Source of the DNA: Ignelater luminosus
Lineage: Eukaryota > Arthropoda > Insecta > Coleoptera > Elateridae
NCBI GenBank assembly: GCA_011009095.1
Contig: VTPC01003677.1
Coordinates: 124,001-188,000, forward strand
Reading direction: 5' to 3'
Length of the DNA stretch: 64,000 nt
Part shown: positions 36,395 through 48,606 of the stretch, piece after piece
Position numbering within the stretch: the stretch's first letter is position 1
Layout of the letters: each line of letters begins with the position of its first letter
Notes under the pieces: generated by a model
Databases searched by the model: none
Told to the model about the DNA's origin: nothing
Seen by the model: only the letters and a program-made list of their open reading frames with translations
Translations under genes and position numbers: made by a program

Positions 36395-39085
36395 GAAGAG
36401 TAGTACTATTATCCGAAACAAAAATGAAAGGTAAAGGTTTCAAAATGATGGAAGGGGTGGCCTGTTTAATGCATAAGCACTATGTAAATGTAGTGAAAGA
36501 TTGGAAACTGATAAATGAAAGAATAATGAGTATTAAATTAGATCTAAATGATATAGAAAGTTACACAATAATATCAGCATTTGCACCAAATGAATCAGAT
36601 AACATGAGTGTAAAGAAGGAATTTTGGTCAAATATGCAGGAGCTGATGGACAGTAAACAAGATACCTTAATAATTGGAGATTTTGATGGAAGAGTGGGTA
36701 AAGATAAACTTGCTAGTGAAAATTGTATTGGCAGGTTCGAAGAACAGGCGCTGAATTCAAATGGGCAGCGAATTATAGATTTTTGTATTGTGGATGATTT
36801 ATTGGTAGCCAACACCTTTTTCGAACACTTTAACATACACAGATATAATAGAGTAGTAGAAAGTAAAAAGAGAAAATCCGTAATAGATTTATTGTCGATG
36901 GAAAAAAAGGACAGAGCCAAAGTTAATGACGTAAGGGTGAAAAGACAACGTGAAATTGGCAGTGACTATTATTTCACAAAGGCAAAATTAAAAAGAAATG
37001 TAAAGAAAGAGAAGAATGAAGAAATAGAAGCGATAGAACATATAAGTATTAAAACTCGTAGATTACTTGAAAATGAAAAGCAAGAAAAGTTTCAAGAAGA
37101 AATCAGAAAGGGTATAATAAAATTTGAAGGACATTTTAAGTCAGAAGATATAGAAAGAATGTGGGAAGCCTTTAGGAAAATGATTATAGAGGCAGCACAG
37201 AAAGTGTGTGAAGTGTTTAAAAGATTTAACCAGAGAAAGTAAGCACCGTGGTGGAACTCGGAAGTAAAACAAAAAATTAAACTAAAGAAGACATGGCAAA
37301 GATATTTAGTATCAACAGAAATAGAAGATTATGAAAGATATAAAAATCAAAGGAAAAAGGTGAAGGAAATGATGAAACATCTTAAGAAAGTATCCTACAA
37401 AAGTTTTGGAGAAAGCCTGGAGGGAAGGAAATGGAAAAAAGTTACACAGAATGCTTAAAAGCATAAAACAAGAAAAACCACAAGACGTATGCTGAATAAA
37501 AGACAAGAATGGAAAGATATTTAAAAATAATAAGGAAATAGGGGAAAGATAAAATAAATATTTCTGTGAAATCTTGGAAGGCAGAAAGATGATGGTAGAA
37601 AAACTGTAAATAACGCTGAAGACGAAATGAGGATAAACGATGATAAGTCTGGAGATGTTAGAGAAAAGGAAATTAAGGAAGCATTAAGGACCTTAAAAAA
37701 TAGAAAAGCCGTAGGAGTCGATAAGATAAAACCGAAAATGTTAAAGAAAATGGGAGAAGAGAGAGAGGCAGGGTTAAGGAAAATACGAAATAAAATCTGG
37801 GACACTAACACAATACCAAAAGAATGGGAAATAGCGGCGATTATTCCGATGCATAAAAAGGGCGACAAGATGACGTGTGGAAATTACAGAGTGTTGTTAT
37901 GTGTTGCAAGTAAAGCGTATGAAAGAGTGCTGGAGAGAAGACTCAGAGATTTAATTGAGGTAACACTAGAAAAAGAAGAAGTACAAGTGAATGTATATTC
38001 ATTGTGAGACAAATATGTGAGAAGACGATAAGAAAAAGAGGAGATACTGGATGTGCGCAATAAATATAGAAAAAGCCTTCGACCCAGTGAACAGGGACAA
38101 AATATGGAAAATTTTAAAAAAGAGAAAAATATTAACTGAATTGATAAACCGATAACTAGAAATGTGATAAGAACAAAGAATGGGATCACCGAAGAATGTG
38201 AGACGAAAAAGGGAGTAAAACGTGACAGTATATTGAGTCCTCTCCTATTTATTGTAGTAATGGATGAAATCACAAAGGGAATAAAGGACAAAGTTAAAGG
38301 TATAGTAATGGGGTACAGAAGATTGCAACCAGAAATAATAAAGGAGTTGATATATGCTGGTGATTTGATTATGTGGCCACCAAATAGGAATGATTTAGTA
38401 CAAATATACAACACTGGAAGGAAGAACATCTGAAATTTGACATGAAAATAAATATAGAGAAAACTGAAGTAATGAGTATCGGAGTAGAAGATAAAGAAGA
38501 TGAAATGAAGATTGAGAACCATAAAATTCAGCAAGTTGAAAAATACTCAGGTGCCATTATTGATAGCACTGGAAAATTAAACAGCGAGATTAACAACATA
38601 ATTACAGTAGCAAATAAGTTGTATAACGTGCCACGGAGAACATTTATAGATAAAAAAGAAGTCAGTAGGAAAAACTAAAATAAAGATCTATAACGAGATT
38701 TATGTTCGGGTATTGCTATATTGTGTAAAAACATGGTGCTTGGCTGATAGGCATAGAGGGATGCTGAGCGCATGTAAAATGAAGTTTCTAAGAAGAGTTC
38801 TGGAATTGACATGAAAAGATAGAATAAGGAATACAGAAGAAAGAGAATTACTTGGGGTCGAATCGCTAGAAAAGAAAATCAGAAAAAACCGCTTGGTTGG
38901 TGGGGACACATGACAAGAATGCCAGGAGAAAGACGAGCAAAAGAAATATGGGAAATCAGCGTCAGAAAAAGGGGAAGAGGAAGGCCTAGAAAAGAGTGGA
39001 ATGAAGAGATAGCAAGAGTGTTAAGCAATGCAGGAAGAAGAACTGGATAAATAAGTAAGGAAGTAAAGAGGAAGACAAATCATAT
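36395..39085 (+). pseudogene. LINE (endonuclease-RT) inserted in the hAT relic
   Basis: Starts inside the endonuclease (VVLLSETKMKGKGFKMMEGV) with a long open frame to 37242 (IISAFAPNESDN, DTLIIGDFDGRVGKDK, QREIGSDYYFTKAKLK, where SDH is SDY). After a stop the linker follows (WWNSEVKQKIKLKKTWQRYL), then RT (LRTLKNRKAVGVDKIKPKML, IPKEWEIAAIIPMHKKGDKM, KGVKRDSILSPLLFIVVMDE, and the YADD box changed to YAGD near 38354) and the C-terminal part (RIRNTEERELLGVESLEKKI, GRGRPRKEWNEEIARVL in fragments). Multiple stops. 5' truncated, plus strand. Confidence 0.88.
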
Positions 39086-39834
39086 TTATTGGTAATAATA
39101 GTTTTAGAAAAAACCAAATATTCAACTATTGCTGCTTTTTTTGATGACACGTTAGGTCTTTTGTGGCCAGAAGAAATCCAGTATTAATGTGTTCAATTAG
39201 TTTGCAGCAATGTAGCACCTTATATGGAGAAAGCTATCATTGGATTGCAACTGTTGTTGTATCCTAAAATGCGCATGGCTTACATCGAATAGCTGAATTG
39301 ATTTGTAGGTTAATCTCCTCAGTAAAAATAATATTTCTAAAAGCTCTTTCTCAATGGTTATGTTCAGGAGGAATATGGCAGGCACCGATATATCTTTACC
39401 TCTTTCGCCTATTGTTACACGATGGGGTACCTAGATTGAGGTTGCAGTGTATTATGCAGTAGACCTTGAAATGATTAAAAGAATTTTGACTGAGTTTGAT
39501 CTTACAGAAGCACAAAGCGTACAGGAAGCTCTGGACGCTGCAAATAAACGAGGAATTCGCAAGGTTTAGTTTCTATTTCAAACAATTTCAAGTGTATTTC
39601 TGAAGCAATTTTGCAACTTAAAATCAAAGTGCTTTTATTAAGCGAAAGTGTTGATATTGTGGAATGTGTACATCGTAAATTAAGCAAACTTAAAATTAAA
39701 TGTTTATAAAAGTGTTGTGCAAAGTTTTAGATAAAAACAATTATTTTAAACAGCTCCACAATGTTAAGAATATATTAGAAAATCAAGCTATTATAACATA
39801 GATTCTAGTATCGATCACTTGAGTATTACAGACT
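39086..39834 (+). pseudogene. hAT transposase relic, C-terminal part
   Basis: Resumes the hAT protein: IIVLEKTKYSTIAAFFDDTL, GLLWPEEIQY, NVAPYMEKAIIGLQLLLYPK, HGLHRIAELICRLISSVKII, TDISLPLSPIVTRWGT and IEVAVYYAVDLEMIKRILTE. The order continues exactly from the N-terminal part at 36150-36385, so the LINE between them is a later insertion. The relic then runs into mariner copy 2 at 39837. Confidence 0.78.
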
Positions 39835-39836
39835 TA

Positions 39837-41122
39837 CCAAGTGTATACCTATGAAATGAGACTTTCAGCTATTAGACCACAGATGTCGCTAGGAGTATTT
39901 TTAAGCTGTCCCAAATGTCTTATTTTTTTCGTCTGTCATCTGTCAACAATATTCAATTCATTGTTTGTGATGTTTCATACAACAACGCATTTTTTTCGCT
40001 CTTAAAAATGTCGAATTTCGTGCCTTCAAACTACGATTTGCGGACATCGTTGATTTTCTGTTATCAATTGAAGAAAAACGCTTCTCAAGCTCATCAAATG
40101 CTTATAGAAGCTTACGGTGGACATGCTCTAAGCAGAGCACAGTGCTTCAGGTGGTTTGAAAAATTCCGAAGTGGTGATTTTAGCGTGGAGAACGAGGAAC
40201 GTGGCCGGCCACCGAAAAAGTTTGAGGACACCGAATTGCAAGCATTGTTGAATGAAGATGATGGTCAAACGCAAGAAATGATGGCAGAGCAGTTGGGAGT
40301 GACCCAAAAAACCATTTGCAAACGTTTGAAAGACATGGGCATGATTTTAAAGGTCGGAAGATGGGTGCCGCATGAACTGACTGAAAGGCAGCAAGAGAAC
40401 CGAAAAACCACTTGTGAAATGCTGCTCTCCCGGTTCAAAAGGAAGTCTTTTTTGCATCGAATCGTTACGGGTGATGAAAAATGGGTGTATTTCTCCAATC
40501 CCAAGCGTAAACGATCGTATGGTCCGCCCGGCCACAAGCCAAAATCAACGGCCAAACCAAATCGCTTCGGCCGCAAGGCAATGCTGTGTGTTTTCTGGGA
40601 TCAGCATGGTATGATTTGGTACGAGCTATTAAAACCAGGTGAAACAGTTGACGGTGCACGCTACCAACGACAATTGGCCGATTTGAACAGCGCTATACAC
40701 CGAAAACGCCCAGAATATGCCGATCGGCGTCACAAAGTAATTTTTCTTGATGACAATGCACCACCACATCGAACAAGAGCGACCCGGGAATTGGTGGAGA
40801 CGTACGATTGGGAACCGCTGGTGCATGCGGCTTACTCACCAGACTTGGCACCTTCCGATTATCATTTGTTTGCATCGATGGGCCACGCACTTTCCGAGCA
40901 GCGCTTCAATTCTCACGAAGAAGCCAAAAAATGGCTCGATGATTGGTTTGCGGCCAAAGACGGCCAATTTTTTTGGCGCGGCATTCACAAATTGCCTGAG
41001 AGATGGGTAAAATGTGTCGCTAGCGATGGCTATTATTTTGAAGATTAAATTTGTAACCATTTTTTGTTAATAAACGTTTAAAATTGAAAAAAAAAGTCTC
41101 ATTTCATAGGTATACACCTATG
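39837..41122 (+). mobile_element. Mos1-like mariner, copy 2 (1286 bp, apparently intact)
   Basis: Flanked by TA at 39835-39836 and 41123-41124. Ends are CCAAGTGTATACC on the left and, inverted, CATAGGTGTATACC on the right; the left end differs from copy 1 by one base (A for G at the fourth position). The length of 1286 bp equals that of Mos1 as I remember it. It lies in the tail of the decayed hAT relic. It encodes a complete transposase. Confidence 0.96.
40008..41048 (+). CDS. mariner transposase, full length (mauritiana subfamily)
   Basis: 346 residues from MSNFVPSNYD; the frame is open 31 codons further upstream, but this ATG gives the family's length and N terminus. The protein cuts and pastes the element at TA sites in the nucleus. 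Residues 1-110 are the paired helix-turn-helix DNA-binding region; WVPHEL at about 119-124 is the inter-domain linker motif. The catalytic D,D34D triad is complete: Asp156 (TGDEKW), Asp249 (FLDDNAPPH) and Asp284 (PDLAPSDYH), the same numbering as Mos1. No stop or frameshift. Sibling copy 1 has lost Asp156. Activity cannot be told from sequence alone, but nothing visible rules it out. Confidence 0.96.
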   Translation: MSNFVPSNYDLRTSLIFCYQLKKNASQAHQMLIEAYGGHALSRAQCFRWFEKFRSGDFSVENEERGRPPKKFEDTELQALLNEDDGQTQEMMAEQLGVTQKTICKRLKDMGMILKVGRWVPHELTERQQENRKTTCEMLLSRFKRKSFLHRIVTGDEKWVYFSNPKRKRSYGPPGHKPKSTAKPNRFGRKAMLCVFWDQHGMIWYELLKPGETVDGARYQRQLADLNSAIHRKRPEYADRRHKVIFLDDNAPPHRTRATRELVETYDWEPLVHAAYSPDLAPSDYHLFASMGHALSEQRFNSHEEAKKWLDDWFAAKDGQFFWRGIHKLPERWVKCVASDGYYFED

Positions 41123-41124
41123 TA

Positions 41125-41566
41125 AATAATTTAAAGTTTACTCCAATTTAGGACACTTTTTAGTGCACATTGCATGCATATTTTAGTTTTTTAGTGCATA
41201 ACTATTCCGAGTCTAATCATATTGTTTTAATTTTTGTGTCGTATTTCCTAGAATCTTCACTTGAGTTTCTCAAAGATATAATTAATATGATGGTTTGTAT
41301 TTGCATTTCAAACAGTAGAAACTAGGCTTCAAAAATATTTCAAAGAATTGTCGTCAAAAATAAGTGACGTTCAAAATGTAATAACAAATTAAAAATTATT
41401 TTATGCTAACGTAAATTATTATAATTGTATAGTTTTTAATATGCCTAAGGTTATTTTTTNNNNNNNNNNNNNNNNNNNNNNNNNNNNNNNTAAACATCAA
41501 CCCAAATTGCCAGTCTGTATTAAGCTGAAGATTAGTAGACATTGATACATAATCAACCTAAAAGTT
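41125..41566. other. Protease upstream region with gap 41460-41490
   Basis: AT-rich, 31 N bases. No coding signal. It should contain the promoter of the serine protease, but I see no clear TATA box. Confidence 0.4.
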
Positions 41567-42887
41567 ATGTTCCGTTTAAAACTACCGTTGTTGTGTATTT
41601 TGCTATATTTCTCTGATATTATTTTTAGTAGTAAGTGAAATGTCAAGAGCTTATACTAATTACAGCATTTAAATGCTTAATAATTCACAGCCGAAATTAA
41701 ATCCCATCTTCTACCGGACAGAGACGTTTGTGGACAACAACTAGTAGAGCAGAGAATCTATGGTGGGGAAGCAGTTGACATTGGAGAATTTCCATGGTTG
41801 GCCCTTTTAGGATTCGACAAAGGTAAGCTTAAAGGTTCCATTTGTCTTTTTTATTACGCAATTCTCTTTGGTTCTATTACTATAGATGACTTTGTCTGTG
41901 GTGGATCACTGATTAATAACAGATACGTTTTGACTGCTGCTCACTGCATTTCTGACGAACTGTAAGTATTATTGATTCATGTTTTTATTCTTCCCCTACT
42001 AATCTTGGATGTTTCAAAGTTAAAGTATGCTTTAAATATTTCATCGAAATAAAAAAGAAATACTAGCAAAAATCCTTATTTGAAATCTTGAAACTTGTCC
42101 TAAACATGATGCTAAAATAAAACATAATAACAATGTGACCTTTCAGAGCACTCGTTCGTTTAGGTGAGCACAACATCAAAACAGACGTAGACTGCGAAGG
42201 CGATGTTCCCGGTCTTGATGATTGCTCAGATCCACCTGTTGACATAGAAATAGAAGAAAAAATTGTCCATGAAGATTATGATAATGACGATCCTAATTTT
42301 TACGCAGATATTGCATTGATTAAACTGAAGAAAGAAGTAAATTATACTGGTAATGAAACTACGTAGTATTTTACACGAAATGATTTTTACTCGTTTCAGA
42401 GTTTATTAGTCCACTTTGCTTGCCTCTTTCGTCCGAATTAAGCAATAAGATGTATACTGAAGAAAAAGTGGTCGTTGCGGGATGGGGAAAAACTAAAACA
42501 AAACTGCAAAGTGAAATAAAACTTAAAGTCGAGGTACTTCTTTATATTTATGTATTATTGAAAGCTATTCTTCAATAATTACCTAATCGATTTATTTTTC
42601 AGCTATTAGTACAAACAAATAATGATTGTTCTAAACACTATAGACCAGAAGGAATGCGTATAGCAGGTTCTCAAATGTGTGCAGGGGGTGAAAAAGGAAA
42701 AGATTCTTGTAGTGGTGATAGTGGTGGCCCTTTGATGTATCATCATAGAACAGAAAATGAATTAAACTGGATATGTGTCGGAATTGTATCTTATGGATTA
42801 GACAAATGTGGTATTGAAAGTGTACCTGGAGTTTATACTAGAGTAACGGAATATCTCCAATGGATTCTTGATCATATGGAACCATAA
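41567..42887 (+). CDS. Trypsin-like serine protease, CLIP-B-like catalytic domain without a clip domain
   Basis: Six exons: 41567-41630, 41691-41822, 41886-41961, 42147-42349, 42400-42533 and 42603-42887, all GT-AG, giving 297 residues. Residues 1-20 are a signal peptide (FRLKLPLLCILLYFS), so the product is secreted. A short light chain with one Cys (RDVCGQQLVEQ) precedes the activation site R-IYGGEAV. The triad is intact: His in TAAHC, Asp in YADIALIKL, Ser in GDSGGP. Asp six residues before that Ser (KDSCSGDSGG) predicts cleavage after Arg/Lys. The insert DCEGDVPGLDDCSDPP is typical of CLIP-B proteases such as easter, which act in immune or developmental cascades, yet no clip domain is encoded; intron 1 is only 60 bp and hides none. 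Confidence 0.95.
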
Positions 42888-43590
42888 TTATTTTATCATT
42901 GTATTCTTACTATTTTATAATTTTCAGTTTTGTTGTAATTAAGCTAATGTATCTGTTAAAGAAAATAAATAATTAACTTTTTTGGTCCAATTTACAATTG
43001 GGCTTATGAAAAGTAAAATGTTCAAGTGTATAGCAATCTATTAGTAACGATGACGACAAAGCATACAATACAGATAATTGAGCTGCTTAGTCTTTAAAAG
43101 ACGCATAGGAAAGATATGTTACATCATAACCATGGCAAAGAATAAAATAACAAAGGTATTGATTTTAAATACGTTGCAAAACGGTTTGTAGCTAACTGTT
43201 ATGACTGTGTAACTACAAACTGTTAGAAAAATAGTGTCGAAAACTTTACGGGAGTGTAGTACTCACGAAAATAAGTAAAAAAAGCTTATATATAGACATG
43301 TGTTCGAAAATACATCTGCATGTTCTTGATTATATTGGTAATTAAGGAATTTATTTTTTTTTTAGAATCTGTGCTTTTACAATAAACTCAGCAATGTAGA
43401 CACTAATGTCTTTTGTACAGTCTGTTAGATGCTATACTTTAGATGATAAATAGAAGAAGTCGGTGTAATTCAGACCAGTGTATAAATTGGACTGGTTTGA
43501 TACTGTCACAATTAAAGTTGCTAGACCATCTAGTATTATTTTTAGCATGTAGCGAAGTCTCAAACCCTTTTTTCCAGCCTGTATGCACAA
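42888..43590. other. Intergenic, no gene recognised
   Basis: AT-rich. AATAAA near 42964 probably ends the protease transcript. The right part may be the leader of the BEL/Pao relic, though no 5' LTR was found. Confidence 0.45.
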
Positions 43591-43599
43591 TATACCATA

Positions 43600-46500
43600 A
43601 ATAACAAAGCGTTCAATGCAAGATCGTGCGGATTCAAATATACTAAATCAAATTTGCTCAGAGTTTGACGATGCGTGCTATAGAATACATGCAATTCATA
43701 CTCAACTGTTCGAAGATACAACAAAGACAAACTAATTGATTTCTCCACAGCTAGCTCTTTAAAACATAACATTCGCCTTCCAAAGGTGAATCTACCTAAG
43801 TTTAGCGGTGACCCTAAATCATGGTATGTTTGATTCTCTTGTACGCCAAAATTATTCTCTATCTAATGTTGAGAAATTTATTTATTTATTAAGTTCTCTT
43901 AGTGGAGCTCCTCTCGCAGTTATCAAATGTACACCCCTTACTAACAATAATTATCTTGTGTCATATAAAGCCCTCAAGCAACGTTATGAAAATAAGAAGC
44001 ATATTGCCACATCTCATTGGCATTTAATTGAGTCTACAAAGAAGGTTACTAAATGTATCAATTCCCAAGCATTGCGGAATTTGTTGGATACCTTCAATGA
44101 AAATCTTTCCGCTCTTAAAAACCTAAGTTTCCCTATAAAAGAGTGGGATTTTATTTTCTATTTAATATGTTGCTCGATAGAGTCGATGTTGCCACTGCTA
44201 CTCGCTTTGAACTTGGATGTTCAGATGTATTAAATTTGCATAAATACTATGATACCCTTGAACAGTTTTTAAACAAGCAGTGCATTGCATTAGACACTGT
44301 TGAATTTTCTAATGGTAACTCTAGAAAACTTGAGGTTTTTAAACAAAAGGCTTTATCAATCATGTTCTCAACAAATTAAATGGAAAACAAGTCAATCTCT
44401 TCTTGTTAATTCAAACTACAACTCCAAGATGATTTGCCAAATATGCCCTGAAGATCATCTGATATACAATTGTCTAAAATGTCTAGGCCAATCTACTAAG
44501 CATCGGTATAATTTAACTAAAACTAACAAAGAGTATACCAATTGTTTGGAATCAAAACATACTGCCCATAATTGTTCTTTTCGTGGTACCTGCAGGGAGT
44601 CCTCACGAAAACACAATTTTAGTTTGCATTTTCACTCTGACCTCTGTCTCTACTGCAAAACTTTCTTCTGATACAGTGAACCCTAGTGCTCAAGGTTCAG
44701 TTTCCATACTCTTTCTACATTGAATTAATCTTTACCCTTATTGACTTCGTCTGTGACGGCAAAGATTCAACCTGTTATTGGGTGTTTTTCAGTAAACTTG
44801 TTGTCAAACGTTAAAGGCACAGTTTTATTGTTTACAGCTATTGCTGATATCTTGGATGCCTGAGGCATCTATCACGTATTGTTGAATAGTGCTAGTCAGT
44901 GTCAGTTTATTACAGCCAGATGCTGTGTAAAAAATATCTTTAGATATTCGTGATGTTGGTCAGCTCAGTTCCCGTGCATCTCAAGGTGTCGCGTGCTCTA
45001 TCAAACCCCGAGATCCTTTAGAACCAATTCTTAATTTAGATCTACCTCAAATCTGTATAAACCTGCTTTGCACTGCTTATTGACAGATTTATTAAGTTCT
45101 TCAGTTTAAAATTAGCTGATGATCAATTCAACATTTTTCGGTAGGTGGATATGCTTCTTAGTGCAGATGTATTAGTACAGATTTGAAAAGGCACTTGTCA
45201 CTCCAGTTCTTTGAACGAACTAATCGCTCTAGATACTATATTTGGATGAGTCATAATGGGGAAAGTGAGTTCCAGTCTTATTCTCTCGGATACTTGATTG
45301 TTAGTTACAGGATTCTCTTTAGAAAGCTCTATCTAAAGACTTTGGGAACTTGACCAAATATCTACTTTTTGTTCTATTTCCCCTAAAGATACTTTAGCGA
45401 AAGATAGTTTTCAGAGCTCTGTTCATCGAACTGATTTTGATCGAATAGTGGTCTCATTTCCTTTTCGATGTTCACAACCTACATTTGAAAACTCACGGGA
45501 TATCGCTCTCAAGCGATTCTTCTCTTTGGAAACTTGACTTATTCGAAACCCAACCTTATATTCTCAGTATGGAGACTTTATGTAAGATTACCTTGATGCA
45601 GGCGACATGAAACTCGCTCCTGTAAATAGTGTGATCTCGTCTTCGTATTACATTCCTCATCATTACATTGTCAATCCAAAGTTTCGTGTTATGGTCGACG
45701 CGTCCTCAAAATGTTTGAATGATTTATCCCTAAATAATTGTCTCTTACCCGTCCAAAGTTACAGCAACATATAACCTCCATTTTTATCAAGATTTCGTCT
45801 GCCAATATTCGTCAAATGTTTCGGCAAATTCTAATTGCAAACGAACGCAAGGATCTACAACGTATTCTCTGGAGGTTTTGTAAGTCGGAACCTATTCAAA
45901 ATTATTTTCTCAACACTGTAACTTATGGTGTCTGTTTCTCTCCTTTTTTAGCTATTCGTGCCGTCCTTTTTCTAATTCAGACATACGCTAAACAATACAC
46001 TAAAGCTTCCAAGGTTTTAGAATTAGACATGTATGTGGATGAAATAGTGACTGGCAGTGATACTCTCTCAGAAAAGTTCAAACTTCAACATAATTTAAAA
46101 AAACTTCTTGAAAAGGGAGGGTTTGAACTTCGCAAGATGGGCTAGTAACTTCCCTCTTCTATTGTCTCATCTCCCCGCCTCCTTTTTGCAATCTAGTGCA
46201 TCTTCTTTGGATTTGAATGATAGTAACTCTATTCTTAAAATTGCAGATCTTCTTTGGAATCCTTACCGGGATATCTTTAGTAATCTTCAATAAACCTTGT
46301 ACTAAGCGTACCTCGCTCTCCGAGTTAGTTCGAGTGTTCGATCCCTTGGGCTTTCTCGTTTATTTTAAAGCTTTTCATCCAAACATTATGGACCTTAGAT
46401 ATTGACTGGAATGCCCTTCCTGAGCAATTTTGGTCCCAACTGAAAGTAGAGGTACTTGAGCTAAGTCAGTTGTTTATTCCTTGTCATGCCCTCTCTATTC

Positions 46501-48500
46501 ATTATTTATCATGTCCAATTGCGTTTCAATCATCAATCAATGCGTCTGAAAAGGTCTACGCTGCAGTTATTTTTTTACGAATCACAGAATCTGAGAACAA
46601 AATATTTACTCGTTTTCTGTGCGCTAAGGCAAAGGTATCTCTTTTCAAACGAATATCTATTTCTAGGCTTGAACTTTGCTCTGCCTTGCTGTTGTCTGAT
46701 CTGATAGCATTGGTGCAAAAGGTTTATCCAGGGAAATTTGATACTGGTCTAGATCATGCTTATAAGTATTGCATGGTAGTTTTAGCATGGATGAGTAGTT
46801 CTCCTCATAAACGGGCCACGTTTGTGTCTAATCACATTACTAAAATTCAGGAAAATGCCCCACCTAGTTCCTAGAACCACGTCTCTTTTATCGATAATCC
46901 ACCTGATTCTGCATCCTACTTGAACTTCTTTCAAATTTATTATGGTGGGCGGGGCTCCCATGGTTGTCCTTCCCTGTCACTTGTGGTTTCATGATTTACC
47001 GGAATTTCCTGATACTGAAAAAGAATTAAAGAAGATCACATGCGCAGCTGTTATTGAACAAGGTCTCATTAATTCACTTCTTCAACGATTTTTCTCTGTC
47101 AAAATTACAACGCATTATGGCTTACATTCTTCGTTTTGTGCATAATCTCAAATACTCCATTCCTCCTTGTAGTTTTCGCATTGTAGGTGAACTCATTTCG
47201 CTTAAAATCGACAAGGCACTCACATTTATGATTAAATATGTACGATCTCAAGCATTTAGTTGCGACATTGCCCTCGTACAGAAAAATTCTCTGCCCTCTA
47301 AATATCTAGGTAAACTTATCCCTTTTCATGGTAAAGTTGGTGTTTTAAGAATGGGCGGACGCCTTGCTTGTTCAAAACCTTCCCAGCATTCATAGTCTCA
47401 CTTATCTGATTATGGAATTCGCGCATAAGAAGTATCTGCATCCAGGTGTCCAAACCTTACAATATTTGTTAACTCAACAAGATTGGATTTTATCGCCTAA
47501 GCGTGCTATTCGACGGGTACTTTGTTGTTGCCTCGGATGTTTTAGGGTCAATCCTCTTTCAGTTCAACCCCCTTGTGGGTGATTTACCTCCTGTCAGGGT
47601 TTTCTAAGTTAAACCATTTTCCCGCGTGGGCGTGGATTATATAGGCCCCTTTAAAATCGTCTACGCTAAAATCCGAAATGCAAAGATTTTCAAGGCTTAT
47701 GTGTGCCTGTTTATGTGCATGTCCACGAAAGTTCTTCATTTAGAGTTAGTCTCAGATTTGTCCACAGATGGATTTATTGCTGCCTTGCGTTACCTTATAG
47801 CTCGACACGGTCGCTGCTCAGATATTTACAGCGATTGCGGTACAAATTTTGTTGGAACTTCTCGACAGCATGACATGATGAAGTCATGTGCGGAATCAGA
47901 AGGAATTCGTTGGTATTTTAGTCCTTCTGCTTCCTCCAATTTTAGAGAACTCTTTGAGGCTGGGATTAAATCAGTCAAAACCCATTTCTATTGGGTAGTG
48001 GGTGATCAGATCCTCACTTATTAAAAATTTATACAGCATTGGTACAAAGCTAAGTTCTCTTTAAGTCTAGACCACTTTGCCCTCTGAGCTCTGAACCTAA
48101 TGATCTTTGTGTTCTCACCTCCGGTCATTTTTTGATCCTAGAACCACTAAACTCTTTGTCTGATCCAAATTTGGGTAATTTAAAGCTAGGACTTCTTTCT
48201 CGATGGCAAGTCGTTCAAAGGTTTCAACAAAACTTTTGGAAGAGTTGGCTTGAAGAGTATTTGCATACGCTTCTCCAGAGATGCAAATGTACAAATCCTT
48301 CAATTCCAATAGAGCTTGGCATTTTAGTTCTTGTTAAAGACAGCAGTTTGCACCCTCTTAAGTGGTCCTAGGACGAGTCATGGAGGTCCATAGCGGTGCT
48401 AACAAGATCATCCGTGTAGTCACAATAAAAACTGCTAATGGACCTGTTAAACGCCCAGTTTCCAAACTGTGTCCTCTGCCAAACTCATCCTAGTCTTAAA
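43600..48500 (+). pseudogene. BEL/Pao retrotransposon relic (second family)
   Basis: Plus-strand domains: gag DUF1759-type region (LPKVNLPKFSGDPKSW, then SLSNVEKFIYLLSSLSGAPL, YKALKQRYENKKHIATSHWH), zinc knuckle region (CQICPEDHLIYNCLKC, CRESSRKHNFSLHFH), protease and RT linker in many frames, RT (DAGDMKLAPVNSVISSSYYI, VNPKFRVMVDASSKCLND, GVCFSPFLAIRAVLFLIQTY) with YVDD changed to YVDE at 46032-46043, RNase H region, then integrase (VDYIGPFKIVYAKI, LELVSDLSTDGFIAALRYLI, IYSDCGTNFVG, FEAGIKSVK) and the C-terminal domain ending NGPVKRPVSKLCPLP. Many stops. It differs from the copy at 20240-24010, so it is a separate family. Confidence 0.88.
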
Positions 48501-48606
48501 TTATAGTTGCCAACTCAATTTTGCTCATCCTCGCCTCACTTTGTATATAATTTTATATGCCCATATTCATGCTCAATTTTAAAATGTTTCATTTTGGTGG
48601 GCAGTA

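Noticed and set aside
43600..48500. Endogenous retrovirus with envelope gene
   Set aside because: Domain order and motifs are BEL/Pao retrotransposon; no envelope frame is visible after integrase.
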